DNA of 9,027 nt from a bacterium (lineage in GTDB: Bacteria; Babelota; Babeliae; Babelales; RVW-14): the NCBI GenBank assembly GCA_030432505.1, contig JAUIHA010000023.1, positions 1-9,027 of the forward strand, read 5' to 3'. Below, one piece after another: positions 1 to 6,652 of the stretch. Below the pieces are notes generated by a model that searched no databases, had not been told where the DNA came from, and saw only the letters and a list, made by a program, of their open reading frames with translations. Each line of letters begins with the position of its first letter. Within the stretch, counting starts at the first letter, position 1. The translations under genes and the position numbers were made by a program.

Positions 1-1038
1 CTATCAATTTTGCTCAGCCCCATAGCTGGGCATTGTTCAGACCCCACACCACAACAATCTTCTTCTACCGTATCGCAAAATGATAAAAAAGATCCAGTAC
101 TGGGAGCAAAAGCAACACGATTCCTTGCAGCAGGTGTCTTTTTAGAGCTACTTTTTTTATTCGAACAAGACGCAGTCAAACAAAAATTTAAACAAACATC
201 AATAGCAGACCTTCTCACCAACGTCGCCACACAGTATGCACAATTCTACTCAGCAACACTTTTTCATGAACTTGGGCATGCACTTGCAGCATACTATTGC
301 AATGGCGACCCGATTGATGTTCATCTTGGTAAAAATTCAAGTGATACTAATGGCAACCCCTATCTTAAGATTGGTCCTATTTCAATTGAAGGGTTTTCAC
401 CTGTTGCTGGGCATACTACAAAAAATATCCCGTATAAAAATCTTGAACAAGGAACAGAGAAATTGATGTTTCTCGCAATGCAACAGTACTGTAAAAAATA
501 TAATGTTTCTACGGACAATGTTGATCTCGAAAATTTTGATAAACAAGCATATCTTTCAATACTGCAAGATATCTCTCGCTCTTCTGAGGGAAGAAGAATT
601 TTAGATTTAGATAAACCAAAACAAGCCTTCACCCTTTTAGCTGGTGGCCTTGGAGGAATTATTGGACATGTAACGATAAAAACTATTATAGGCTTTTTAC
701 TACGCACAATAAAAAAGCAGGACAGTACTCCCACTGCCCTTGCTGGAGCACTGCATAGCAACCTGCAGCTTGATAGTGTTGTTTTAAGCCAACTTTCTAA
801 TATGTTTTTACCTGGAAAAACGGAGAAAGGCTGTACCACTGATGCATTTAAGCTGTATGAGCAATGCCTTGATATTGATCCATCACTGCTTGAATATGCC
901 AACAATCTTGACCCTTTTGTTAACCTTGCAGGGGAATATTATTTAGCACACAAGGAAAACAACTTGTCTCCTCCAGCAGTGCTTTGTTTAGCAACGATTA
1001 ATTACTTTCTTCGTGGATACTACCACGCTAGTCTCTAA
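1..1038 (+). CDS. M50-like membrane zinc metalloprotease, 5'-truncated by window edge
   Basis: Probable intramembrane site-2-type metalloprotease. The frame is open back to base 1 and the first residues (LSILLSPIAG) look like the end of a signal peptide or membrane helix, so the true start is probably upstream; the TTG at 10 is an unlikely start. Numbering from that TTG, hydrophobic segments lie near 36-51, 68-98 and 206-232. The HExxH motif HELGH (86-90, bases 265-279) sits inside the second helix. It is followed by DVHLG and an IGPISIEGFSPVAGH stretch resembling the beta-hairpin after HExxH in M50 enzymes. A roughly 65-residue helical, charged insert (140-205) precedes a glycine-rich helix (LAGGLGGIIGH). 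The usual NxxPxxxxDG motif is absent as such; N264...P268...D278-A279 is the best candidate, with D278 as third zinc ligand. The gene converges on its neighbour with a 13-nt gap. The metalloprotease fold is fairly secure; substrate unknown. Confidence 0.75.
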   Translation, partial: LSILLSPIAGHCSDPTPQQSSSTVSQNDKKDPVLGAKATRFLAAGVFLELLFLFEQDAVKQKFKQTSIADLLTNVATQYAQFYSATLFHELGHALAAYYCNGDPIDVHLGKNSSDTNGNPYLKIGPISIEGFSPVAGHTTKNIPYKNLEQGTEKLMFLAMQQYCKKYNVSTDNVDLENFDKQAYLSILQDISRSSEGRRILDLDKPKQAFTLLAGGLGGIIGHVTIKTIIGFLLRTIKKQDSTPTALAGALHSNLQLDSVVLSQLSNMFLPGKTEKGCTTDAFKLYEQCLDIDPSLLEYANNLDPFVNLAGEYYLAHKENNLSPPAVLCLATINYFLRGYYHASL

Positions 1039-1051
1039 CGAGAAGTTTTGT

Positions 1052-1768
1052 TTATGTTTTAACGTTCTGTGTGCAAAACTCTAATTCATTATTTTTAGAA
1101 AATGGCATTGCAGCATTAAATTCTTTTAATACCTCATTGATTTCTTCAATTACCTCTTCTCTAGCGCCAAAAACAGGATCCCAGTCCCCAACTTTAAAGC
1201 GGAAGCGATATGCAAACTTTTTACCTTTGTAGTATAAAACACCACCAGGTTTCATCATATCTTCAATATCAGCGACATAACCAAGCTCAAAATCTCGACC
1301 GACAACATAGCCATTTGGTAAGCGAACGCCCTCACCTGGCACAATGTAGTAACCACTTTGTGTGCGAGCAATTTCATAAAAATGTTGGTGCATGGTTGGA
1401 TTGGTTTTCATATATGGCCCATCCCATTTATCTGGATATGCAAGGTTAATGCCACCAATGACTGAGCCTATAAATTTTTTAACGGTTAAAAAATCAATAA
1501 CAACACGTTGCCCCTTAAAACCAAGAATATTACAATCTTTATCTATTCTATGAAGAACTTTATGAATCTGTTTGATATCTTGTTCTACAAGCGAAGCAAC
1601 AAAGCGCGGCTTGTTATAATAAATTTTAAATAGGAAAACCCCAAGCAGTAGTACAAGAAACGACGAGCTTATTAAAACAAAATATTTGCGAGTTACTTTA
1701 AAAAAAGGCTGAAATATTTTATCTACTTTTTCATCCACTTTATACATGAAATCGTCTATTTTCTTCAT
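1052..1768 (-). CDS. Single-pass membrane protein of unknown function
   Basis: I do not recognise this 238-residue protein. The N-terminal 29 residues are charged and probably cytoplasmic; one strong membrane helix spans about 30-49 (VLISSSFLVLLLGVFLFKIY); the remaining ~190 residues would lie outside the cytoplasm. That domain begins with a helical stretch (58-75), then has DKWDGPYM (113-120), GYYIVPGEGVRLPNG (139-153) and a lysine/arginine-rich strand region (180-192), ending in a helical acidic segment (203-217). The W-x-GPY and PG-x-G elements loosely recall the globular domain of type II secretion pseudopilins such as GspG, but there is no pilin leader (GFTLIE-like) and the membrane helix is set too far in, so this is only a hint. 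The ATG at 1768 is supported by AGGGGGA five nt upstream and a perfect TATAAT. It appears to be a single-gene unit, divergent from the ankyrin-like gene. Confidence 0.7.
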   Translation of the reverse strand: MKKIDDFMYKVDEKVDKIFQPFFKVTRKYFVLISSSFLVLLLGVFLFKIYYNKPRFVASLVEQDIKQIHKVLHRIDKDCNILGFKGQRVVIDFLTVKKFIGSVIGGINLAYPDKWDGPYMKTNPTMHQHFYEIARTQSGYYIVPGEGVRLPNGYVVGRDFELGYVADIEDMMKPGGVLYYKGKKFAYRFRFKVGDWDPVFGAREEVIEEINEVLKEFNAAMPFSKNNELEFCTQNVKT

Positions 1769-1773
1769 GATCT

Positions 1774-1780
1774 TCCCCCT
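1774..1780 (-). promoter_or_regulatory. Ribosome binding site of the 1052-1768 gene
   Basis: On the minus strand AGGGGGA lies five nt before the ATG at 1768. It is a strong purine-rich Shine-Dalgarno sequence and fixes this start. Confidence 0.7.
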
Positions 1781-1789
1781 CTTAACAAG

Positions 1790-1795
1790 ATTATA
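1790..1795 (-). promoter_or_regulatory. Candidate -10 element for the 1052-1768 gene
   Basis: The minus strand reads a perfect TATAAT here. A transcript beginning about seven nt downstream (near 1783) would have a leader of about 15 nt holding the Shine-Dalgarno sequence. No good -35 hexamer is found at 16-18 nt spacing, so the call rests on the -10 box and its position. Confidence 0.4.
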
Positions 1796-1799
1796 TAGA

Positions 1800-1829
1800 T
1801 TGATTTTAGAGGAAAAGCCTGTTTAAAAT
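1800..1829 (+). promoter_or_regulatory. Candidate promoter for the ankyrin-like gene
   Basis: TTGATT (1800-1805) and TAAAAT (1824-1829) match the -35 and -10 consensus at 4/6 and 5/6 positions with an 18-nt spacer. The start point would fall near 1836, about 25 nt before the gene. AT-rich DNA produces such matches by chance, but the location in a divergent 92-nt gap is what a promoter needs. Confidence 0.4.
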
Positions 1830-1860
1830 AAAGAAATTAGAAAAAGATAACCTTAGGATA

Positions 1861-2385
1861 ATGATTTCCATGCAAATACATAAAGTAATAGCTATAGCCC
1901 TTTTTACCCTTGTTTCGTCACTTAACGCTTTACCTGCTGATATAGACATCGAATTTCGAAAAGCAATCACTAATGATGATACTACGGGGCTTGATATACT
2001 CTTTGCTAAATATAATGATATTTTTAGAAATGATGATTATTATCAACTTGCCTATTTTGTAATTCAGAGAAATAGAAGCTTGGCATGTCTAAAAAAAATC
2101 TATGATGCATGCAAAGACAAAAATAATTTTTTCCGTCCCAATGACAACTGTCCATATGCAAAATACCTAAAGCAACGCTCACTCATGTATCATGCAGCAC
2201 AACATAAAAGGGCTGACGTCATTACCTTTCTGCTTTATGACAACCAATCTATGCATGATATACCCTCTCTTCTTAACACAATGCAACGTGTAAAGAAATT
2301 CACAACAAAACACATTAGAAACTTACTACAAAGAAAGAAAAAAATGACAAAAAGCATTCATCAAAAACATAGATCGAGACGTTAA
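1861..2385 (+). CDS. Small exported protein with degenerate ankyrin-like repeats
   Basis: A 174-residue protein with an N-terminal signal peptide: a short lysine-containing start, the hydrophobic core VIAIALFTLVSSL, then a polar region with possible cleavage around LNALPA (21-26). The mature part is made of helical pairs. The clearest is RSLMYHAAQHKRADVITFLL (106-125), which follows the ankyrin pattern of a short helix with AA, a turn, then a helix ending in LL. Weaker copies may lie at 28-56 and 58-85. The last 30 residues are highly basic (RKKK, HQKHRSRR). Two starts compete: ATG 1861, with AGGA (1855-1858) only two nt away, and ATG 1870, with AGGA eleven nt away; both keep the signal peptide. 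Exported ankyrin-repeat proteins are abundant in host-associated bacteria, where some act on host proteins; that role is inference here. Its stop codon overlaps the stop of the convergent operon. Confidence 0.65.
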   Translation: MISMQIHKVIAIALFTLVSSLNALPADIDIEFRKAITNDDTTGLDILFAKYNDIFRNDDYYQLAYFVIQRNRSLACLKKIYDACKDKNNFFRPNDNCPYAKYLKQRSLMYHAAQHKRADVITFLLYDNQSMHDIPSLLNTMQRVKKFTTKHIRNLLQRKKKMTKSIHQKHRSRR

Positions 2386-4316
2386 CCTTTTAAATGATCT
2401 GATGGCAAAACAACATATTTTCCATCAATCGTGTCCCACGTTACAAAAACCGTATCTTCATCAATCCATTTTTGATCAAAAACAAATGAGACATCAGTAA
2501 TGTAACGATTATCAAGACGTTCATGAATTTTAAATTTCCCCATGGAACACGGGTACCAAACACCGACCTGATACAATTCTTGACGCCATTCGTATGCTTT
2601 GTCCTTCTCTGACCACCACATTGGAAAATGAGAATAATTCATCCAACATGCACAATGATCTTTATTCTGAGATTTTATTCTAAAGCCAGCTTCTATTGGC
2701 ACAATATCACGTCTTACTCCCTTGATGCGATAATCTCCACGACAACCAAATATCCCTCCCTGCGCGAGGGTTGAAAAAAGCTCATTAGACACCTTAACCG
2801 TAAGATCATTTAAAAAATAGTGGAATGTATTTTGAATATCAGAAACAAATGGTGAGCTGAAAACAATAAAATTAGCTTTCTTTGGAAATGAGTATGTTGC
2901 AAAAAACTGCTCATAGCGCTTTTTCAGTGGAAGCATAGAAGCTCCAGTACCAGCAATACCACGAACATTTTTTTCAATGCCATTAAAAATAGAATACGTA
3001 CTTACTACAAAAACTGACATAAATAAAATTCGAGCCCAATTTCTGGTATAACGCATGTATATCGCATACAAACCAAAAACGGTAAGTGCTGCAAAAATAG
3101 GATACGTACAATTCATATAACGTGTCGATGGATAAGCAAGAACTGCTGGCCAAATAAAACATAAAACACCAACAACAAAGAATAAGAAAAGGCGCTTGGA
3201 GTAACGATATGATGCAACAAAAAATGCAATAAGAAGAAGCCATAGACTCATTACAATGAATGTATCTCGAGGCGTATTGAAAATAATTGAACTCCAGTGC
3301 GTCAGTGTAGAAATTTTACGCTCAACAAAAACTCCTAAGGATGCAAACAATGATGGTTTCACTACTGATGCAACTTGAGTAACAGTGGTCGTAGTAGATG
3401 GAACACTAACCACAGCACTAGAAACCGACTGTACCTGAGCAACGGCAGGCTTTGTTTGAGCAAAAAATTGATTAAGAAAAGGAAAGCGTAAGAAAAGATT
3501 ATTAAACGTTCTTGTTAATGTTGCGGTACCAAAAATACAAAGTCGTAAAAGAACATATAAAGCATGCATAACAAAGAAAATCCATGTTTTAGACAATGTT
3601 GTTATCATAAGCTGCCAGACACTTTTCCTCTGTGGCCACAATAGTAAAAAGACGCCAGTAACCAACCAAAATGGAAAAAACACCGCATCTTCACGCGAAA
3701 GAAGTGCTAGCCCAAACATTCCTCCTGATATAACAAACATTGCTGAAGAAAAAGCTCCCGTTCGTATCCAGTAAAATCGATAACATATCAGTGAAAGAAG
3801 TAAGAATAGAACGGTTAATGAGTTATGCAATGTGGCCATCCAGGCAAGCCAAGTCATATCTGGATAAAAGGCAAACATGAGCGCTCCTAGAAGTGCAAAA
3901 CTTGCTGGTAGCCAGAATGAAAATAAAAGAAAACAAAGCGCAACGTTAAACGCATGCACTAAAACATGAAGGCGGTAAAATGCAAGAACGTCAAGACCAT
4001 ACAGATAGTAAGTAATGGTAAAAAATACATTCTTGAGCGGCCGCACAAAACCAGACAATACATTTGGCTTTGAACGACGATAATTTTCTGGACAAATAAG
4101 GTCTCGCTCATCAGAAGAAAACACCCGTATAAAATCATCTTTTGTACGAATGATGCCATTAATAATTTGCCCCAAATCATCTTCCCGGTACCACATTTCA
4201 CTTGTTGCATATCCGAGAATAAAAAACGTCGAGGAAAAAAGAGCTATTGCCAAGAAGATTTTTAATGCTAAAGATTTTTTAATGATATCTTTCAATTTTT
4301 GCGTAAGAAAAATCAC
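2382..4316 (-). CDS. GT-C-like polytopic membrane glycosyltransferase with C-terminal soluble domain
   Basis: A 644-residue protein with roughly 11-12 hydrophobic segments up to residue 445. After the first helix (18-37) comes REDDLG (44-49), placed like the catalytic acidic loop of GT-C enzymes (PMT/ArnT/TMTC type). FVRPL (90-94), LHVLVHAFN (116-124), FYPDMTWLAW (150-159) and SREDAVFFP (208-215) follow the order of the RP, H, HP-x-x-x-W and K/RE-x-x-x-P elements in bacterial O-mannosyltransferase-like proteins. Such enzymes move a sugar from a polyprenyl-phosphate carrier on the outer membrane face; donor and acceptor here are unknown. Residues 287-322 are a Ser/Thr/Val/Gln/Ala-rich linker, odd for the family. 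Residues about 446-644 form a soluble Trp/Tyr-rich domain with cysteines at 525, 555, 557 and 590. The start is GTG, abutting the manC stop, with GGAG eight nt upstream. Last gene of the operon. Confidence 0.7.
   Translation of the reverse strand: MIFLTQKLKDIIKKSLALKIFLAIALFSSTFFILGYATSEMWYREDDLGQIINGIIRTKDDFIRVFSSDERDLICPENYRRSKPNVLSGFVRPLKNVFFTITYYLYGLDVLAFYRLHVLVHAFNVALCFLLFSFWLPASFALLGALMFAFYPDMTWLAWMATLHNSLTVLFLLLSLICYRFYWIRTGAFSSAMFVISGGMFGLALLSREDAVFFPFWLVTGVFLLLWPQRKSVWQLMITTLSKTWIFFVMHALYVLLRLCIFGTATLTRTFNNLFLRFPFLNQFFAQTKPAVAQVQSVSSAVVSVPSTTTTVTQVASVVKPSLFASLGVFVERKISTLTHWSSIIFNTPRDTFIVMSLWLLLIAFFVASYRYSKRLFLFFVVGVLCFIWPAVLAYPSTRYMNCTYPIFAALTVFGLYAIYMRYTRNWARILFMSVFVVSTYSIFNGIEKNVRGIAGTGASMLPLKKRYEQFFATYSFPKKANFIVFSSPFVSDIQNTFHYFLNDLTVKVSNELFSTLAQGGIFGCRGDYRIKGVRRDIVPIEAGFRIKSQNKDHCACWMNYSHFPMWWSEKDKAYEWRQELYQVGVWYPCSMGKFKIHERLDNRYITDVSFVFDQKWIDEDTVFVTWDTIDGKYVVLPSDHLKG
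3351..3458 (-). other. Ser/Thr/Val-rich low-complexity linker inside the GT-C-like protein
   Basis: Encodes residues 287-322 of the membrane protein: a stretch made almost entirely of Ser, Thr, Val, Ala, Gln and Pro, including four consecutive threonines (PSTTTTV). It has no predicted membrane character and separates two groups of membrane helices. The reading frame runs through it intact. Confidence 0.7.
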
Positions 4317-5354
4317 CTATATTACTCCATCAATATTCTGTTCTTTAACTTTTTGAAGAATCATTTTAACCTGCTCAACCTTATCCCGAGATGCAATTAA
4401 TAAAACATCATCTGTCTCAACAATGCACAGGCTATCAACACCAATGCAGGCAACAACCTTCTTATTAGAGCTACAAATATTATTCTGCGCTTCTATTTCA
4501 AAAAGTTGCTTTTTTTCTGAAGAAAAACGACGTTGCAGTTGGAGAAAAATATTTAAATTTCCAACATCGTACCATTCAAAATCGGTTGTGAAAATAACAC
4601 TATTTTTCGTTTTTTCCATAATGGCATAATCAATTGAAATGCTTGGAATATCTGCATAATCGCATACACCCTGCAAATACTTTTGCATTGCATCGTACAT
4701 CAGCGGCTCGCAGCTTTTAAATTCTTGAATAAAGGTTGAAACCTTCCCTGCAAAAATGCCTATGTTCCAAAACATATCATCTTGACATAAGTACTCTTCT
4801 GCTCTTTTTTTATCGGGCTTTTCATGAAACTTTTTCACCGGATAATAACGCCCAAGCTGAACTCGCTCGTGCGCATCAGCTTGTATGTAACCGTAGCCAG
4901 TTGCACCATACGTTGGCATAAGGCCAAACGTTGCAATAACACCATGCTCCGCAACGTATGAAATCCCCTCTTGCAACGCACTATTACATTTTTTGGTGTC
5001 CGGGATAAAGTGGTCCGCAGGTAAAACAACAAGCACTCCCTCTGGATCTTTTTGCTTAATTTTTTCGGCTAAAAGTAAAATTGCAGGACCAGTGTTGCGG
5101 GCACAAGGCTCCACAACAATATCACCTATTTTTCCAACCACCTCTTTAGCAATAATATCTTTTTGATGGTCACTAGTAATCACAAAGATATTCTCTTGAG
5201 ACCCCGTCAGCATTGAAACACGGTCAACCGTTTGAGAGAGAAGTGATTGATTATTCAAAAAAGGAAGAAGTTGCTTGGGACGTTCCTTTTTACTGAGCGG
5301 CCAAAGTCGTTCACCATTACCACCTGCAAGTATGCCCACATATATTTTCTTCAT
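4317..5354 (-). CDS. manC: Mannose-1-phosphate guanylyltransferase (GDP-mannose pyrophosphorylase)
   Basis: Makes GDP-mannose and pyrophosphate from GTP and mannose-1-phosphate in the cytoplasm, supplying activated mannose (and potentially GDP-fucose, GDP-rhamnose and similar sugars) for glycan synthesis. The signature GGNGERLWPL (11-20) with PKQLLPF (26-32) is the nucleotide-binding loop of this family. Other diagnostic elements are EPCARNTGPA (82-91), LPADHFI (111-117), GATGYGYIQ (150-158), KFHEKPD (175-181), FWNIGIF (195-201), DYAIMEK (242-248) and EWYDVGN (260-266). At 345 residues it holds the nucleotidyltransferase domain and the short beta-rich tail (about 290-330), and lacks the C-terminal phosphomannose isomerase cupin of the ~470-residue bifunctional ManC/AlgA enzymes; isomerase activity must come from elsewhere. 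The ATG has AAGGGAG four nt upstream and overlaps the preceding stop in ATGA. Confidence 0.93.
   Translation of the reverse strand: MKKIYVGILAGGNGERLWPLSKKERPKQLLPFLNNQSLLSQTVDRVSMLTGSQENIFVITSDHQKDIIAKEVVGKIGDIVVEPCARNTGPAILLLAEKIKQKDPEGVLVVLPADHFIPDTKKCNSALQEGISYVAEHGVIATFGLMPTYGATGYGYIQADAHERVQLGRYYPVKKFHEKPDKKRAEEYLCQDDMFWNIGIFAGKVSTFIQEFKSCEPLMYDAMQKYLQGVCDYADIPSISIDYAIMEKTKNSVIFTTDFEWYDVGNLNIFLQLQRRFSSEKKQLFEIEAQNNICSSNKKVVACIGVDSLCIVETDDVLLIASRDKVEQVKMILQKVKEQNIDGVI
4325..4328 (-). promoter_or_regulatory. Ribosome binding site for the GTG-started GT-C-like gene, inside manC
   Basis: The minus strand reads GGAG eight nt before the GTG at 4316. The site lies in the last codons of manC (Asp-Gly-Val-Ile), and the manC TAG (4319-4317) directly touches the GTG. 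This arrangement supports the GTG start and translational coupling. Confidence 0.6.
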
Positions 5355-6652
5355 TTTGCTCCCTTCTTATTGAGTATCACCCAGAGACCCAAAGCTGCCA
5401 GTAAAATAAGCACAAACTCAAATAGCATACGAAACCGAGCACAGCCATCATGCCCAGTAATCATAGAAAAATAAAAGAGGTACGAAGAAATGAAATATAC
5501 TAACGACCAACGTTTTTTTACGAGCAAATTAACAAGCGCTATTGCAACAAAACAATAACGCAGTAATGAGTAAAAAAGCTCAAAAAAACCGACAACATGT
5601 AGCCAAACAAAATCAGTACCCGATGTAATATAAGTAACAACCTTGTTAAAAAGCTTTCCATTGATTCTGAAGTAGGAAATTTTTCCACCGAAAACATTTT
5701 CATCGACAAGGACCTTAAGATTAGTAAGGTAAAGGCCGGTACATGTTTTAAAAACATTCTTCATCCAAGCATATACCGATAAAAATGGATGATCCAAGAT
5801 TGTTCTAAAGAGATAAGCTTTTACAGCATGATCACCACCATGTTCAGCAGCATAATTTTGGAGATTCCTTCGCTCAATGTCAGAATTTGTTCCATTTTTT
5901 TCAGCAAGTATGTGAGGAAAATACCAATAACACAAATTCACTGCTTGCAGTGAACCGGTTTTTGCCTGGCCAAAAACAAGTTTATTATGCATCTGGTAAC
6001 TGATAACTGGGACAGAAAAGGCAAGAGCTAGAACAACAAAACTTTTTATTTTATGAGATGAAACAAAAAAGATCACAGGCAACAGAAGTAATGGAAAATA
6101 AAAACCTGCAGGCTTTACGACAATAGAGCATCCCAAGCTTAAAGCTGCAAAAAAAAGAGCCCACGTCTGCTTGGTTTGTAAGAAGACAGTGAACCGCTCA
6201 AAAAATAAGAGTAATAAAAATGCAAGAAGAATCTCAGTTAAAATAAATTGTGTAAAGGTTAAATAGCCAATATTACAGGCAAAAAATAATAACGTGTATC
6301 GTGCAACCTGCTGGTTGAAAATTCTATGCGCTAAAGAATGCAAAAGCAGCATTGATAACAGAGAAAGTAGGCATTGAAAAATAATAATAATTGTTTTTGA
6401 CTGACCGAATATCTTGTACAAAATACCCATCACCAATGGATAGCCCAATGAATAATAGGGAACATGCTTGAGCCAAGCAAAACTTGTTTCTTGTGCAAAT
6501 TTTTCCGCATTCATTAAATACGCAGATGAATCAACATCTGTATGAGAATTATGTTCCCTCACTTGATGAAAAAGCAAAAGACTTGCAAGCGCAAAGAATA
6601 ATGTGGCAAAAAATTTAGCAAAATAGTTATTTTTTGTGGTTGTTGTATTCAT
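5351..6652 (-). CDS. GT-C fold membrane glycosyltransferase (ArnT/PMT-like, GT39/GT83-type)
   Basis: A 433-residue polytopic protein with about ten hydrophobic segments. Right after the first helix (11-28) is HTDVDSSAYL (37-46), with acidic residues where GT-C enzymes carry the catalytic Asp; YYSLGYPLVMGILYKIFG (66-83) corresponds to the PPL-Y-x-x-L element; FILTEILLAFLLL (136-148) to the T-E helix; VVKPAGFYFPLLL (178-190) to the K-x-x-x-x-x-P helix; and HDGCARFRM (401-409) to the late arginine motif. The family transfers sugars from polyprenyl-phosphate donors to lipid, protein or polysaccharide at the periplasmic face; the actual substrate is not readable. Start: the frame can begin at TTG 6655, but ATG 6652 is preferred. 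Either way the first codons lie within the end of the amidotransferase gene, and no clear Shine-Dalgarno is seen, so translation is probably coupled. Followed by manC with a 4-nt overlap. Confidence 0.8.
   Translation of the reverse strand: MNTTTTKNNYFAKFFATLFFALASLLLFHQVREHNSHTDVDSSAYLMNAEKFAQETSFAWLKHVPYYSLGYPLVMGILYKIFGQSKTIIIIFQCLLSLLSMLLLHSLAHRIFNQQVARYTLLFFACNIGYLTFTQFILTEILLAFLLLLFFERFTVFLQTKQTWALFFAALSLGCSIVVKPAGFYFPLLLLPVIFFVSSHKIKSFVVLALAFSVPVISYQMHNKLVFGQAKTGSLQAVNLCYWYFPHILAEKNGTNSDIERRNLQNYAAEHGGDHAVKAYLFRTILDHPFLSVYAWMKNVFKTCTGLYLTNLKVLVDENVFGGKISYFRINGKLFNKVVTYITSGTDFVWLHVVGFFELFYSLLRYCFVAIALVNLLVKKRWSLVYFISSYLFYFSMITGHDGCARFRMLFEFVLILLAALGLWVILNKKGAK
5359..5365 (-). promoter_or_regulatory. 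Ribosome binding site of manC, inside the upstream glycosyltransferase gene
   Basis: AAGGGAG on the minus strand lies four nt before the manC ATG and within the last codons of the upstream gene. Together with the ATGA overlap (5354-5351) it points to coupled translation. Confidence 0.6.

Noticed and set aside
360..905. Antisense open frame of 181 codons opposite the metalloprotease gene
   Set aside because: It lies wholly within a gene with a clear HELGH motif and membrane helices; the antisense product has no recognisable motif and no Shine-Dalgarno evidence.
299..930. NLDPFVNLAG near the end of the metalloprotease as the classic NxxPxxxxDG zinc motif
   Set aside because: The ligand Asp is replaced by Ala and the site follows the better candidate around D278, so it is unlikely to complete the zinc site.
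1044..1080. Inverted repeat AGTTTTG / CAAAACT spanning the junction of the first two convergent genes, possible bidirectional terminator
   Set aside because: Seven bp of mostly A-T pairs with a 23-nt loop and no T-tract directly after either arm; too weak to call a terminator.
2338..2358. Minus-strand AATG/CATT hairpin followed by seven T just downstream of the operon stop
   Set aside because: The stem is only four bp, lacks GC pairs beyond one, and part of the T-tract belongs to the stem. It also lies inside the ankyrin-like coding region. RNA 3'-end mapping would decide.
2371..2400. AGATC ... GATCT inverted repeat around the overlapping stops
   Set aside because: Five bp with a 20-nt loop is expected by chance and there is no T-tract.
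2983..3243. Minus-strand 86-codon frame inside the GT-C-like gene
   Set aside because: Out-of-frame shadow of a long intact membrane-protein gene; its hydrophobic composition comes from the host gene's codons.
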